IMG/VR virus record: IMGVR_UViG_3300037189_001192
Coordinates: 1-25,709 of that record
DNA: 25,709 nucleotides
Source: a virus
Direction: 5' to 3' (one strand)
How positions within the stretch are numbered: the first letter of the stretch is position 1; every line of letters starts with the position of its first letter. The notes below the pieces were generated by a model. The model was not told where the DNA came from and ran no database searches. It saw only the letters and a program-made list of their open reading frames with translations. Positions 8,303 through 16,108 of the stretch are shown here, one piece after another. Made by a program: the position numbers and the translations under genes.

Positions 8303-8834
8303 GAAGACTTGTAAAAACAGAGACACCGTTAACGTATAGGTTGTCTGTGTTGAGATTGGTGAAATTGCCTGTACTAGGTATCTGTGAACCAATACGACCT
8401 GGGGACTCCCAGCCTCTCCCTCCAAGAGAATCTGCACTATACGCGGAAAAAGCAATACCTGCGGCATCTGCATATGCAGCGGAAACAGAAGGTAAATAAG
8501 AAGACCAATAAACCCCTGAACCATTGGATACTAATACCTGATCTGGGTCGCCTGGAACCGGCCCAGGACTTCCGTTTGCTGTTACAGTGCCTAATAAACT
8601 TATATTATATAATTTGTCTAGTAACTTTACATCATATTGACCAGTATTAGCATTGTAAATAAAAGTGGCGCCATCGACACGTAATGCGGTATTGACGCCA
8701 CGGACATCGTCAATAGAACGTATTTCTTGAATCTGATTCTTTACTGTAATCGGATCAGTCAGCTCAATTCTTCCGCTAGCTTTTTTAGCGGTGATTGAGA
8801 ACTGTGATCTTTGAATCATTACATTAGCGGTCAT
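8280..8834 (-). CDS. Virion structural / short fibre-type protein (184 aa)
   Basis: The N-terminus MTANVMIQRSQFSITAKKAS is followed by SIDDVRGVNTALRVDGATFI, a pattern I associate with T4-like cyanophage virion proteins. The second half carries fibre modules also found in other genes here: QVLVSNGSGVYWSS, then GWESPGRIGSQIPSTGNFTN and LYVNG. It ends LLIDGGGF, which looks like a natural terminus of such proteins rather than a break. The start overlaps the previous stop as ATGA (8831-8834). The 3' end overlaps the convergent glycosyltransferase gene by 23 bp, so the last residues are encoded antisense to that gene's end. It probably sits on the baseplate or a fibre. Exact function is unknown. 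Confidence 0.65.
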   Translation of the reverse strand: MTANVMIQRSQFSITAKKASGRIELTDPITVKNQIQEIRSIDDVRGVNTALRVDGATFIYNANTGQYDVKLLDKLYNISLLGTVTANGSPGPVPGDPDQVLVSNGSGVYWSSYLPSVSAAYADAAGIAFSAYSADSLGGRGWESPGRIGSQIPSTGNFTNLNTDNLYVNGVSVFTSLLIDGGGF

Positions 8835-9172
8835 CGTCTACTTACCTGTGGAGTGATAGTTACAAGACCTTCGATGATTCTTGATTCAATCTGGGAATTA
8901 TTATTATTGGCTGTAAGATAGCAGTCATATACATAACGCCCTGGGGTAATCTTACTAGATGTCGCAGAGTCCATAGACATAGTTACTTCTCCGGTGTTAG
9001 CGGATACTGCAACTTGAAAAGCATATGATGTTAAAGAAGTATAGTGCTTACGCATCTTTGCTCTGCCAACAAACCCCGTTAGATTAATAGGGGTAGTATT
9101 AGCATCATTAATGTTGATGGTTACTTCGTAATCCGATCCCTGATCTATAATGATATTGCTTTTAATAGCCAT
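8831..9172 (-). CDS. Small BppU-like beta-sandwich virion protein (113 aa)
   Basis: This protein begins MAIKSNIIIDQGSDYEVTIN and continues with NLTGFVGRAKMRKHY and PGRYVYDCYL. This is the arrangement of small Ig-like or baseplate-upper-protein N-terminal-like phage domains: an opening strand on a polar ligand, a D/NLTG turn, and a late GRYVYD strand. No enzymatic motif is seen. It is the first gene after the late promoter at 9205-9212, with an AAGAAGAG ribosome-binding site upstream of the ATG. It is translationally coupled to the 184-aa gene by a 4-base ATGA overlap. Related proteins are common in T4-like cyanophage structural clusters, which I recall but could not check. It is probably a virion or baseplate component. 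Confidence 0.7.
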   Translation of the reverse strand: MAIKSNIIIDQGSDYEVTININDANTTPINLTGFVGRAKMRKHYTSLTSYAFQVAVSANTGEVTMSMDSATSSKITPGRYVYDCYLTANNNNSQIESRIIEGLVTITPQVSRR

Positions 9173-9204
9173 TAATTTAACTCTTCTTTATTCTTGTATC
9201 AGAG

Positions 9205-9212
9205 TATTTATA
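9205..9212 (-). promoter_or_regulatory. T4-type late promoter for the 113-aa and 184-aa genes
   Basis: TATTTATA on the plus strand gives an exact TATAAATA reading leftward, in the 43-bp gap after the heme-oxygenase-like gene. It is 33 bp upstream of the start at 9172, leaving a leader of about 27 bases. Confidence 0.8.
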
Positions 9213-9215
9213 TAA

Positions 9216-9761
9216 TTATATGGTGGTAACATTTTCAGGTATCTGCGGATATGTTAAATGAATTTCATCCATAATCTTAAGTAGCGCCTGGAAGCAATCC
9301 CTGGCTTGTTCTGATATATCATCTCTAGTACGATATGTTTGCAGTACTGCTAATGATGCAGGGCGATCTTCCCAAGTTAAATGATTAGTAGGATACCCAT
9401 CATGTCCTTGGAAACGTCTACGCATGATCTCTCCGCCCATTAAATGAGCACCTGTGAGTACATAAGCCGCACCGTCAATGGATAGAGCATTATCGAGTGT
9501 TGCTACATATTCTGTAGCAGCTGCTAATGGTTCTACTGTTTCTTCAAGAACTGCTAGATCTAGATCTAGCTGCGTAACTCTTTTAATTGAATCATCTACA
9601 TGTGGATCTACGGCTGTGTGGATTTGTTGTAGCGCTTGAATCCATGCTTTATACCAAATCTTAGGAGGATGTCCAGTAGCCATAGACTCTCCAATAGCAT
9701 GCGCTTCACATGCATGATGTAAGTCCCGTGTAGCTTCCCATAATGGTTTGGCCAAAGCCAT
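9216..9761 (-). CDS. Heme-oxygenase-like protein (181 aa)
   Basis: The all-helical sequence opens with LWEATRDLHHACEAHAIG (residues 7-24). This aligns with the first helix of heme oxygenases (EAT-x-x-[VL]-H), placing His15 as candidate proximal heme ligand. At 99-111, AYVLTGAHLMGGEI resembles the distal-helix YV-x-x-G-x-x-x-G-G motif, but the spacing is G-x4-GG rather than the usual G-x3-GG. Heme oxygenases open heme to biliverdin, CO and iron, and phage versions (cyanophage ho1) are known to supply bilins. I chose ATG 9761 over the in-frame GTG at 9791 because it places the helix motif at the N-terminus as in the family and avoids a 29-base overlap. It sits among virion genes without an adjacent bilin reductase. 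A non-catalytic helical virion protein, or another member of the fold, is possible. Confidence 0.55.
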   Translation of the reverse strand: MALAKPLWEATRDLHHACEAHAIGESMATGHPPKIWYKAWIQALQQIHTAVDPHVDDSIKRVTQLDLDLAVLEETVEPLAAATEYVATLDNALSIDGAAYVLTGAHLMGGEIMRRRFQGHDGYPTNHLTWEDRPASLAVLQTYRTRDDISEQARDCFQALLKIMDEIHLTYPQIPENVTTI

Positions 9762-9762
9762 A

Positions 9763-10035
9763 TTAAACCGTACCTTCAGCATATTTTTCACTAGCTAAAG
9801 CTGCAGTTGCTTCCATATCTATTGAACCATCTTCTAATAAAACAGCTTGAACTATTAAACCTGCATCCCGTATATCTATATCATTTTTAAAATTTTCTAA
9901 TTTTAAAAGAGATGCTTCTGTATCTAAAATACCTCCATTAAAGACAGCAGGTATTTCAAACCGAAACTCTCCATAACTACCAGTAATATACCATTCTTCT
10001 ACTGTAGAAGGCATATTATAAATTAAATTTCTCAT
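9763..10035 (-). CDS. Hypothetical protein (90 aa)
   Basis: I do not recognise this gene. It is 90 residues, starts MRNLIYNMPSTVEEWYITGS, is acidic in its middle (NFKNDIDIRD) and ends in an Ala/Glu-rich helix (MEATAALASEKYAEG). There is no signal peptide, membrane segment or cysteine motif. The start has a good TAAGGA site (complement of 10044-10049) 8 bases upstream, which overlaps the stop of the preceding 713-aa gene. One base separates its stop from the heme-oxygenase-like start, so the two are probably co-translated. There is no promoter of its own, so it is likely expressed as the tail of the cassette A late transcript. The function could relate to either neighbour. Confidence 0.6.
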   Translation of the reverse strand: MRNLIYNMPSTVEEWYITGSYGEFRFEIPAVFNGGILDTEASLLKLENFKNDIDIRDAGLIVQAVLLEDGSIDMEATAALASEKYAEGTV

Positions 10036-10043
10036 ATATTATA

Positions 10044-10049
10044 TCCTTA
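10044..10049 (-). promoter_or_regulatory. Ribosome-binding site overlapping a stop codon
   Basis: TAAGGA on the minus strand combines the 713-aa gene's TAA stop with an AAGGA Shine-Dalgarno 8 bases before the ATG at 10035. Termination and re-initiation are therefore coupled here. Confidence 0.6.
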
Positions 10050-12188
10050 TATAAACTTAATTGTTGTTGCATTCTTCAGCGCAGATGCTTCTGGACGATT
10101 ATACCAGGTCCAATTAGTTGTAACAATGGCTTGAGTATAGGTAGCTTCTTTGCGATCGAAATAGTAATTATCGTTGATAATCATACTGGTCCAACCTTGA
10201 TTAGGATACTGCCCCACTATCTGTAATTCTGTTGAGCCTTCAGATATACCGCCGCTGCCGGCATATTTCCCTGCAGTATGAATCAACTCGAATATTTTCC
10301 CCGAATCAGCAACCCCCGAAATCGGCGTCAGAAAACTTAAAGCAGTATTAGGAGTTACGCCATAGCCTCCATATTCATAATATGTTTTTTGATTATCTGG
10401 GTACTGTGGAAAATATTGAAGGAATGCTTTAGTACCACCAGGAGTAGTTTTTGTATCTAATATAATAAGCGGTTTTTCCAGTGTATATAATAAACCTGGT
10501 TGGATATAAAAATCTGGGCTGTTCCCATCCGTTATTGTAGCATCTTTCATATCGAAGGTTGAGGTACCATTTGTCGGGTTTGACGGGGTTATATTGGAAG
10601 TTCTATCCAGATATAATACACCGTTAGTGGTACCGGTTAGAGCTATATTTTTTCTAGTTACCTGACACGAATCATCATACATAACATAAGAACTATCAAC
10701 TGCATTTATATAACGACCTGTGCCTGAACCGTCTGCAGGTAATATAGCTATTCCTTGTTTAGCTCCATTCGTGCCGTATGTATACATAACATATACATAT
10801 TTCTCTGTTGGATCTAGCCATACTGAACGCACCACTGTATCAGTAAGATCCGCAGCATAAATGCTACGTTTCCATACTACATTATCAGAAGAATCATATT
10901 TTATAATAAATCCGGTAAATTTATTAGAAAATCCTGTCCGATATCCCCCTACAACGTAATAATAGTTTGTGTTTGTCGCGCCTTTATTAATACATACATT
11001 AGTTAAGATGGCGGAGAGACCTGAAATATCTAATTCAGGAGTCGTAGTTGTCGGGTCCCCTTGCACATAAAATTGCCACGAATTAGTTCTAATGCCCGTT
11101 GAATCAAATTTTTGCAATAATTGAAAATCTATACCCCCTGTATCTTGAGTAATTACACCTACATATACATTATTAGTAGTAGTTGCACAACAAAAATTTA
11201 AATCGTTGACGACTTTAGAGGATAACGCATTTTTAGTGGTTAAAGAATCAGTGGATTTTATATACGTTCCCCAGTTTACAGTTGATGTTGATATATCAAA
11301 ACAAACCAGTATAATTCCGCCGAAATAATTACCTATAGCATATACCCTATTCCCTACCATATCTATGTTATTGAATGTTTGAGGGAGACTGCCGCCAGAA
11401 CTATTATTAAACCTATATGCTCCTATAAAAGCCCCGGTATCTGGATTTAATTCTATTATAGAAGGTCCATTTAAGGTATGTGCTGAAACAATTGAATATC
11501 CCCCCACAATAAACAATCTACTTAGGGATTCATTATAATATACCGACTGTAATTGAATTTTAGATGATACATATGTCCTCGATGGAAATTTCTTTTTCCA
11601 ACGCACTGCGCCATCAGAGTTTAAACTGAACACAAAACTTCCACGTGTTGGATCACCAGCCGTTGTCCTATCTGGAGGTTCGAAGTTTCCAACATAAAAC
11701 GTTGATTTATCACTATTTCTTACTGCAATACCCGTGATACAGGTCTCATATCCACTAGCAGAACTATTTATAGCGTAACTTTTTGTCCAGACCTTAAATC
11801 CTGAGGAAGTAGTTTTCATAATATATTTAGAGGTTGAAGTTGTACCCGCACCATAACCATATATAACTTTTAGATCAGAATCTGTAACACCCCTTGGAGC
11901 TTTTCCGTCTAATATCCGTCTTGGTTCGGTATTTAAATATGGAAGTGAAGACAGGCGCATCAGCGCACCTACAGATGCAGAGGCATTATAAAATAATTTT
12001 ATATTGATAGGTGGCTTAGGATCAGTAAGAATAGATGGTATTGGTCCATAATCTCCCGAGGTACCTGATAAAACATAGCTACCGTCTGCGTAGTAATTAC
12101 CCAGTTTAATATTCTTCTTATCGGTAGCACCACCGAACTCTGTTTGAATAGCAGAAAATAATAAATTTCCGGATGCTGGCAAAACCAT
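10047..12188 (-). CDS. Beta-propeller-like tail fibre protein (713 aa)
   Basis: Residues 1-70 follow a widespread phage tail N-terminal pattern: LPASGNLLFSAIQTEFGG, then IKLGNYY and PINIKLFYN. The centre, about 100-480, is a series of strand repeats typical of beta-propellers: VWTKSYA, FYVGN, VRWKKKF, LFIVGGYS, VYAIGNYFGG, YVVGGYRTG, VVWKRSIY, KYVYVMYTYG. The C-terminus has GWTSMIINDNYYFDRKEATY and NWTWYNRP, resembling short C-terminal beta domains of other phage fibres. No enzyme residues are obvious, so it is most likely a binding appendage. Its start overlaps the stop of the 1306-aa fibre (TAATG at 12186-12190). A similar protein begins at 314 in the same place relative to the other collagen fibre. 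Confidence 0.65.
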   Translation of the reverse strand: MVLPASGNLLFSAIQTEFGGATDKKNIKLGNYYADGSYVLSGTSGDYGPIPSILTDPKPPINIKLFYNASASVGALMRLSSLPYLNTEPRRILDGKAPRGVTDSDLKVIYGYGAGTTSTSKYIMKTTSSGFKVWTKSYAINSSASGYETCITGIAVRNSDKSTFYVGNFEPPDRTTAGDPTRGSFVFSLNSDGAVRWKKKFPSRTYVSSKIQLQSVYYNESLSRLFIVGGYSIVSAHTLNGPSIIELNPDTGAFIGAYRFNNSSGGSLPQTFNNIDMVGNRVYAIGNYFGGIILVCFDISTSTVNWGTYIKSTDSLTTKNALSSKVVNDLNFCCATTTNNVYVGVITQDTGGIDFQLLQKFDSTGIRTNSWQFYVQGDPTTTTPELDISGLSAILTNVCINKGATNTNYYYVVGGYRTGFSNKFTGFIIKYDSSDNVVWKRSIYAADLTDTVVRSVWLDPTEKYVYVMYTYGTNGAKQGIAILPADGSGTGRYINAVDSSYVMYDDSCQVTRKNIALTGTTNGVLYLDRTSNITPSNPTNGTSTFDMKDATITDGNSPDFYIQPGLLYTLEKPLIILDTKTTPGGTKAFLQYFPQYPDNQKTYYEYGGYGVTPNTALSFLTPISGVADSGKIFELIHTAGKYAGSGGISEGSTELQIVGQYPNQGWTSMIINDNYYFDRKEATYTQAIVTTNWTWYNRPEASALKNATTIKFI

Positions 12189-15100
12189 TATCTGTTAGCT
12201 TTCAGTTCATCTAGTTGATTCTTAAGCTCATTAATACCCTGAATAACTAGACCTAGGATCTTTTCATATTTAACAGCAAGTGTACCGTCTACTCTTTCAG
12301 CTACAACTTCTGGAAGAACAGCCTGTACTTCTTGAGCGATAATACCCGTATCACGCTTACGAACGAAGTAACCATCTTCGCCGCCGCGTGATTGAATGTA
12401 ATCATCTGTCCAATCGAACATAACACCTGTGATCTTGCCTAGTTTATCTAGGGCAGATTCAATTGGTATGATGTTTTCTTTGAGTCTTCTATCCGAAGAA
12501 TAAAAAGCGGTGATATCTGCAGTTGCTCTAATTTCTCCTTGAGTACTGGAAGCAGATGTACCAACACCTAGAGAGTAAACTTGAGCATTTGCATTAGTAT
12601 CGAAGGTACCTTTAGAACCAGCATAGCCTACTGAACCATCGAAGCCTTTAGAGCCATTGAAACCATTAGAACCATTATATCCAGTAGAACCATTGAACCC
12701 CGTAGAACCATTAAAACCTTTAGAACCATCAAAGCCTAAGTCCCCTCTAGAACCATTATAACCAGTAGAGCCATTGAACCCCGTAGAACCATCAAAACCT
12801 TTAGAGCCATTGAAACCATTAGATCCATTATATCCAGTAGAGCCATTGAACCCCGTAGAACCATCAAAACCTTTAGAACCGTCAAAGCCTTTAGAGCCAT
12901 TAAAACCAGTGGAACCATTAAAACCAGTAGAACCGTTATATCCGGCACCAGTAGAACCATCAAAGCCTTTAGAGCCATTATAACCTACCGAGCCATTAAA
13001 ACCAGTAGAACCGTTATAACCGGTACCAGTAGAACCATCAAAGCCTTTAGATCCATTGAAACCAGTAGAGCCATTATAGCCGCCAGAACCATCAAAGCCT
13101 TTAGATCCATTGAAACCAGTAGAACCATTAAATCCTTTAGAGCCATCAAACCCTTTAGAGCCATTATAACCTACAAAACGACCGGCATTAACCCATGCAG
13201 TACCCGAGAAACTATAGATATTACCAGTATCTGTAGTTATATAAGCGTCACTAATAGCATTACCTGGTTGATTTAGGTAATTAACCTCATTACCGTAATA
13301 GGGTATTGATGTTACAGTATCTACTGAACCTCTAATTTTAACAGAATTTCCAGTGTCTCCCTTAGAGCCATCAAAGCCTTTAGAGCCATTAAATCCAGTA
13401 GAACCATTGAAACCAGTAGAACCATTGAAACCTGTGGAACCGTCAAAGCCTCTAGAGCCATTATAGCCGACTGATCCGTAATATCCTATAGAGCCAGCAT
13501 ATCCTACAGAGCCATCAAAGCCTTTAGAACCATCAAAGCCTTTAGATCCATCGAAGCCTCTAGAACCATTATATCCAACAGACCCTGCAAATCCTAAGGA
13601 ACCATTAAATCCTACAGAGCCATCAAAGCCTTTAGATCCGTCAAAGCCTTTAGATCCATCGAAACCTTTAGAACCATTGAAGCCTATAAAACGTCCGCCA
13701 TCAGTAAAGGTTTTGGTGCTAGTATTGCTAGTATATATCCAAATATTACCGGTATCTATAGTTATAAATGCGTCTCCGGCATCTCCTCCGTAAGTGGCTG
13801 CATCAGGTAATGCCGCCTGGTTTGCGCGGCTACCTATGATCTTAATAGAGGCGCCAACTTCTCCCTTAGAACCAGCATAACCAACAGAACCATCAAATCC
13901 TCTAGAACCATTGAAACCAACAGAACCATTGAAACCAGCAGAACCATTGAAACCAGCAGAACCATTAAATCCTTTAGATCCGTCGAAGCCTCTGGAACCA
14001 TTGAAACCAACAGAACCATCGAAGCCTTTAGAACCATTGAAACCTGTAGAGCCTGTAAAGCCAATAGAGCCAGTATAACCTACAAATGGAATACCGTCTC
14101 CCCACCCTGCGCCATCGTAAATATACAATCTACCAGTAGAAGTAACTACAACAGCATCGCCTTCTACAGCAGAAATACTAGACAAATCAGAATAGTTGGT
14201 AACTGAGGTCTTAATAGTAATAGCTCGACCTCGTGATCCAGTATAACCTACCGAACCAGTATATCCTACAGAACCATTAAATCCTCTAGAGCCATTAAAT
14301 CCTGTAGAACCATTAAAACCTGCTCCTACAGAACCAGTATAACCTACTGAACCATTAAAACCAACAGAACCATTGAAGCCAGTAGAGCCATTATAACCAG
14401 TAGAACCAGTCCAGCCAACAGACCCATTGAAACCAGTCGAGCCTTGGAAACCTTTAGAACCTGTGTAACCTACTGAACCATTAAAACCCACAGAGCCACT
14501 GAAACCTGTGGAACCGTTAAAACCAGTGGAACCGTTAAAACCAGTGGAACCTGTGTAACCTATCGAACCAGTATATCCAACAGAGCCAGTGAAACCAGTA
14601 GAACCGTTAAAACCAGCGGAACCGATATATCCTACAGAGCCTCCGAATCCTATAGAGCCAGTATAACCTGTAGAACCATTAAATCCTGTAGAACCAGCGT
14701 AGCCAACAGAACCTGTATAACCTACAGAGCCTCCAAAGCCTACAGAGCCTCCAAAGCCTACAGAGCCCGTATAACCTGTAGATCCGTTATAACCTGCGCC
14801 ACGAGAACCAGTATAGCCTACAGAACCATCAAAGCCTCTAGAGCCAGTATAACTTGTTGACCAATAAGTAGCTGTTCCATTAGTGGTTAGTACTTGCCCT
14901 GGTGCTCCTAGTGAACCGTTTGCGGTTAACGATGTCAGATTTAGATTAGTAATAGTAGCATTATTAGCATTAAGATCTATTGTAACAACACCAGTATTAC
15001 TGATTACTAATAGATTCTTAGAAACGTAGAGTTCGGTACCAGGATTTGTATTAGGTGTTTGACCAATAACAAAAGTATCATCATCTTCGTTCCAGAACAT

Positions 15101-16108
15101 ACCTATGTTGTATGATTCTGCGTTAGCGTTCAGATAACGTTGAAGAACAATACCTGTATCGTTAATAGGGTTTGTTGTTTGACCAGTATTAAGTACAATA
15201 AAGCTATTACTTACATCAAGTGTAGATGTTTGAACAAATGTAGTTGTACCACCAACAATTAGATTACCTGTCAGTGTTACGTCTGTGAAGTATGCAGCGT
15301 TGGCTTTAACAAGACCAATAATTGGAGGGGATGTCCATTTATAGCCGTTTAGGAAGTTAGCATCATTAGCGTAAATAGCAGAATTGGTATTCAACGCAGC
15401 TGCCGCATTTCCAGTCAAATATGTCGCGCTATTAGCAGTATAAGCAAACAGAGCATTAGTAGCAAACACTGCTGAGTTTACATTGAGTTCATTTTCCCTC
15501 TTGCCATATGCAAATACAGTATCATTAGCAATATATGCAAAATCAGCGTTAGTAGCAAATACAGCACTATTAACATTTAATTGATTTTGACGTTTACCAT
15601 ATGCAAAAGCAGTATCGTTTGCGTTATATGCAAAGTTAGCATTTGTTGAAAACGTAGCTTGGTTAGCTGTATATGCAAAGTTTGCATTTGTTGAAAACGT
15701 AGCTTGGTTAGCTGTATATGCAAAGCTCGCATTCGTAGAGAAAGTAGATTGATTCGATGTTAAAGCGAACTGGGCATTCGTAGAAAATGTAGATTGATTT
15801 GATGTATATGCAAAGTTTGCATTTGTAGAGAATGTCGCTTGATTCGATGTTAAAGCGAATTGAGCATTCGTAGAAAAAGTAGATTGATTTGATGTTAAAG
15901 CAAATTGAGCGTTTGTTGAAAACGTAGCTTGGTTAGCGCTGTTAGCAAACTGACTTACAAAAAGCCATTTTACTCCATCAGAATAATATAACTTATCGTC
16001 CGTAGCAAAAACTATCGCCCCTTCATATAGAGTGGCGTCTAGTGTAGTAATATCTACGGGTACGCCCTGCCCTATAACAAGAGAAGAGCCGGAGTTATAT
16101 TTTGTCAT
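12188..16108 (-). CDS. Giant collagen-like tail fibre with S74 intramolecular chaperone (1306 aa)
   Basis: The fibre is built in blocks. Residues 1-53 are an N-terminal head (LYEGAIVFATDDKLYYSDG). Residues 54-158 hold seven 15-residue repeats and 159-220 two 31-residue repeats. About 230-415 is a globular part (LTGNLIVGGTTTF, QVLTTNGTATYWS). About 418-1167 is a collagen-like shaft of G-[YF]-[TNDA]-G-S-x hexads, interrupted by three related globular inserts near 627-675, 750-808 and 917-980. The C-terminus, about 1183-1306, is a peptidase S74 chaperone: SSDRRLKENI supplies the predicted Ser1205-Lys1210 dyad, followed by TGIIAQEVQAVLPEVV and a terminal coiled coil. By family knowledge this domain trimerises the fibre and then cuts itself off near the serine. 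The start overlaps the 144-aa stop (ATGA), and the stop overlaps the next start. Confidence 0.9.
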   Translation of the reverse strand: MTKYNSGSSLVIGQGVPVDITTLDATLYEGAIVFATDDKLYYSDGVKWLFVSQFANSANQATFSTNAQFALTSNQSTFSTNAQFALTSNQATFSTNANFAYTSNQSTFSTNAQFALTSNQSTFSTNASFAYTANQATFSTNANFAYTANQATFSTNANFAYNANDTAFAYGKRQNQLNVNSAVFATNADFAYIANDTVFAYGKRENELNVNSAVFATNALFAYTANSATYLTGNAAAALNTNSAIYANDANFLNGYKWTSPPIIGLVKANAAYFTDVTLTGNLIVGGTTTFVQTSTLDVSNSFIVLNTGQTTNPINDTGIVLQRYLNANAESYNIGMFWNEDDDTFVIGQTPNTNPGTELYVSKNLLVISNTGVVTIDLNANNATITNLNLTSLTANGSLGAPGQVLTTNGTATYWSTSYTGSRGFDGSVGYTGSRGAGYNGSTGYTGSVGFGGSVGFGGSVGYTGSVGYAGSTGFNGSTGYTGSIGFGGSVGYIGSAGFNGSTGFTGSVGYTGSIGYTGSTGFNGSTGFNGSTGFSGSVGFNGSVGYTGSKGFQGSTGFNGSVGWTGSTGYNGSTGFNGSVGFNGSVGYTGSVGAGFNGSTGFNGSRGFNGSVGYTGSVGYTGSRGRAITIKTSVTNYSDLSSISAVEGDAVVVTSTGRLYIYDGAGWGDGIPFVGYTGSIGFTGSTGFNGSKGFDGSVGFNGSRGFDGSKGFNGSAGFNGSAGFNGSVGFNGSRGFDGSVGYAGSKGEVGASIKIIGSRANQAALPDAATYGGDAGDAFITIDTGNIWIYTSNTSTKTFTDGGRFIGFNGSKGFDGSKGFDGSKGFDGSVGFNGSLGFAGSVGYNGSRGFDGSKGFDGSKGFDGSVGYAGSIGYYGSVGYNGSRGFDGSTGFNGSTGFNGSTGFNGSKGFDGSKGDTGNSVKIRGSVDTVTSIPYYGNEVNYLNQPGNAISDAYITTDTGNIYSFSGTAWVNAGRFVGYNGSKGFDGSKGFNGSTGFNGSKGFDGSGGYNGSTGFNGSKGFDGSTGTGYNGSTGFNGSVGYNGSKGFDGSTGAGYNGSTGFNGSTGFNGSKGFDGSKGFDGSTGFNGSTGYNGSNGFNGSKGFDGSTGFNGSTGYNGSRGDLGFDGSKGFNGSTGFNGSTGYNGSNGFNGSKGFDGSVGYAGSKGTFDTNANAQVYSLGVGTSASSTQGEIRATADITAFYSSDRRLKENIIPIESALDKLGKITGVMFDWTDDYIQSRGGEDGYFVRKRDTGIIAQEVQAVLPEVVAERVDGTLAVKYEKILGLVIQGINELKNQLDELKANR
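12605..14860 (-). repeat. Collagen-like hexapeptide repeat region with three interruptions
   Basis: Tandem 18-bp units encode GFNGSx, GFDGSx, GYTGSx and variants, with Gly at every third residue. The array is broken by non-repetitive segments at about 14085-14230, 13685-13860 and 13170-13360. Nearest the C-terminus the units favour Lys and Asp (GSKGFDGSKGFDGS). Higher-order duplication is visible near 12640-12860, where a GFNGSTGYNGSNGFNGS group occurs twice. Confidence 0.9.
15449..15634 (-). repeat. Two 93-bp (31-residue) imperfect tandem repeats
   Basis: Residues 159-189 and 190-220 of the fibre share FAYxANDTxFAYGKR, then [QE]-N-[QE]-LNVNSAVFATNA, with about five differences. They look like an expanded version of the preceding 15-residue unit. 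Confidence 0.8.
15635..15949 (-). repeat. Seven 45-bp (15-residue) tandem repeats in the fibre N-terminal region
   Basis: Seven copies cover residues 54-158, with consensus FA[LY]T[SA]NQ[AS]TFSTNA[QNS]. The adjacent DNA copies at 15626-15670 and 15671-15715 differ at a single base. The strict 15-residue period with Phe at fixed places suggests a regular fibrous fold distinct from the collagen shaft. Confidence 0.85.

Noticed and set aside
8280-8834. 184-aa gene as a fibre truncated by insertion of the glycosyltransferase gene
   Set aside because: Its end (LLIDGGGF) looks like a normal terminus for this group, and no leftover fibre sequence is seen on the other side of the glycosyltransferase gene.
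9762-9791. Ten-residue N-terminal extension of the heme-oxygenase-like protein from GTG 9791
   Set aside because: It overlaps the upstream gene by 29 bases, and the family's first helix begins directly after ATG 9761.
11765-11772. Leftward TATAAATA inside the 713-aa gene
   Set aside because: It is deep within coding sequence, with no gene start nearby; one or a few such octamers are expected by chance in A+T-rich DNA.
12736-12983. Pro/Glu/Lys-rich or Leu/Met/Val-rich repetitive frames over the collagen regions, such as a plus-strand NPVEPLKPLEP-type frame
   Set aside because: They are out-of-frame or antisense readings of the 18-bp collagen repeats; the repeat keeps other frames open. No ribosome-binding site or independent support.
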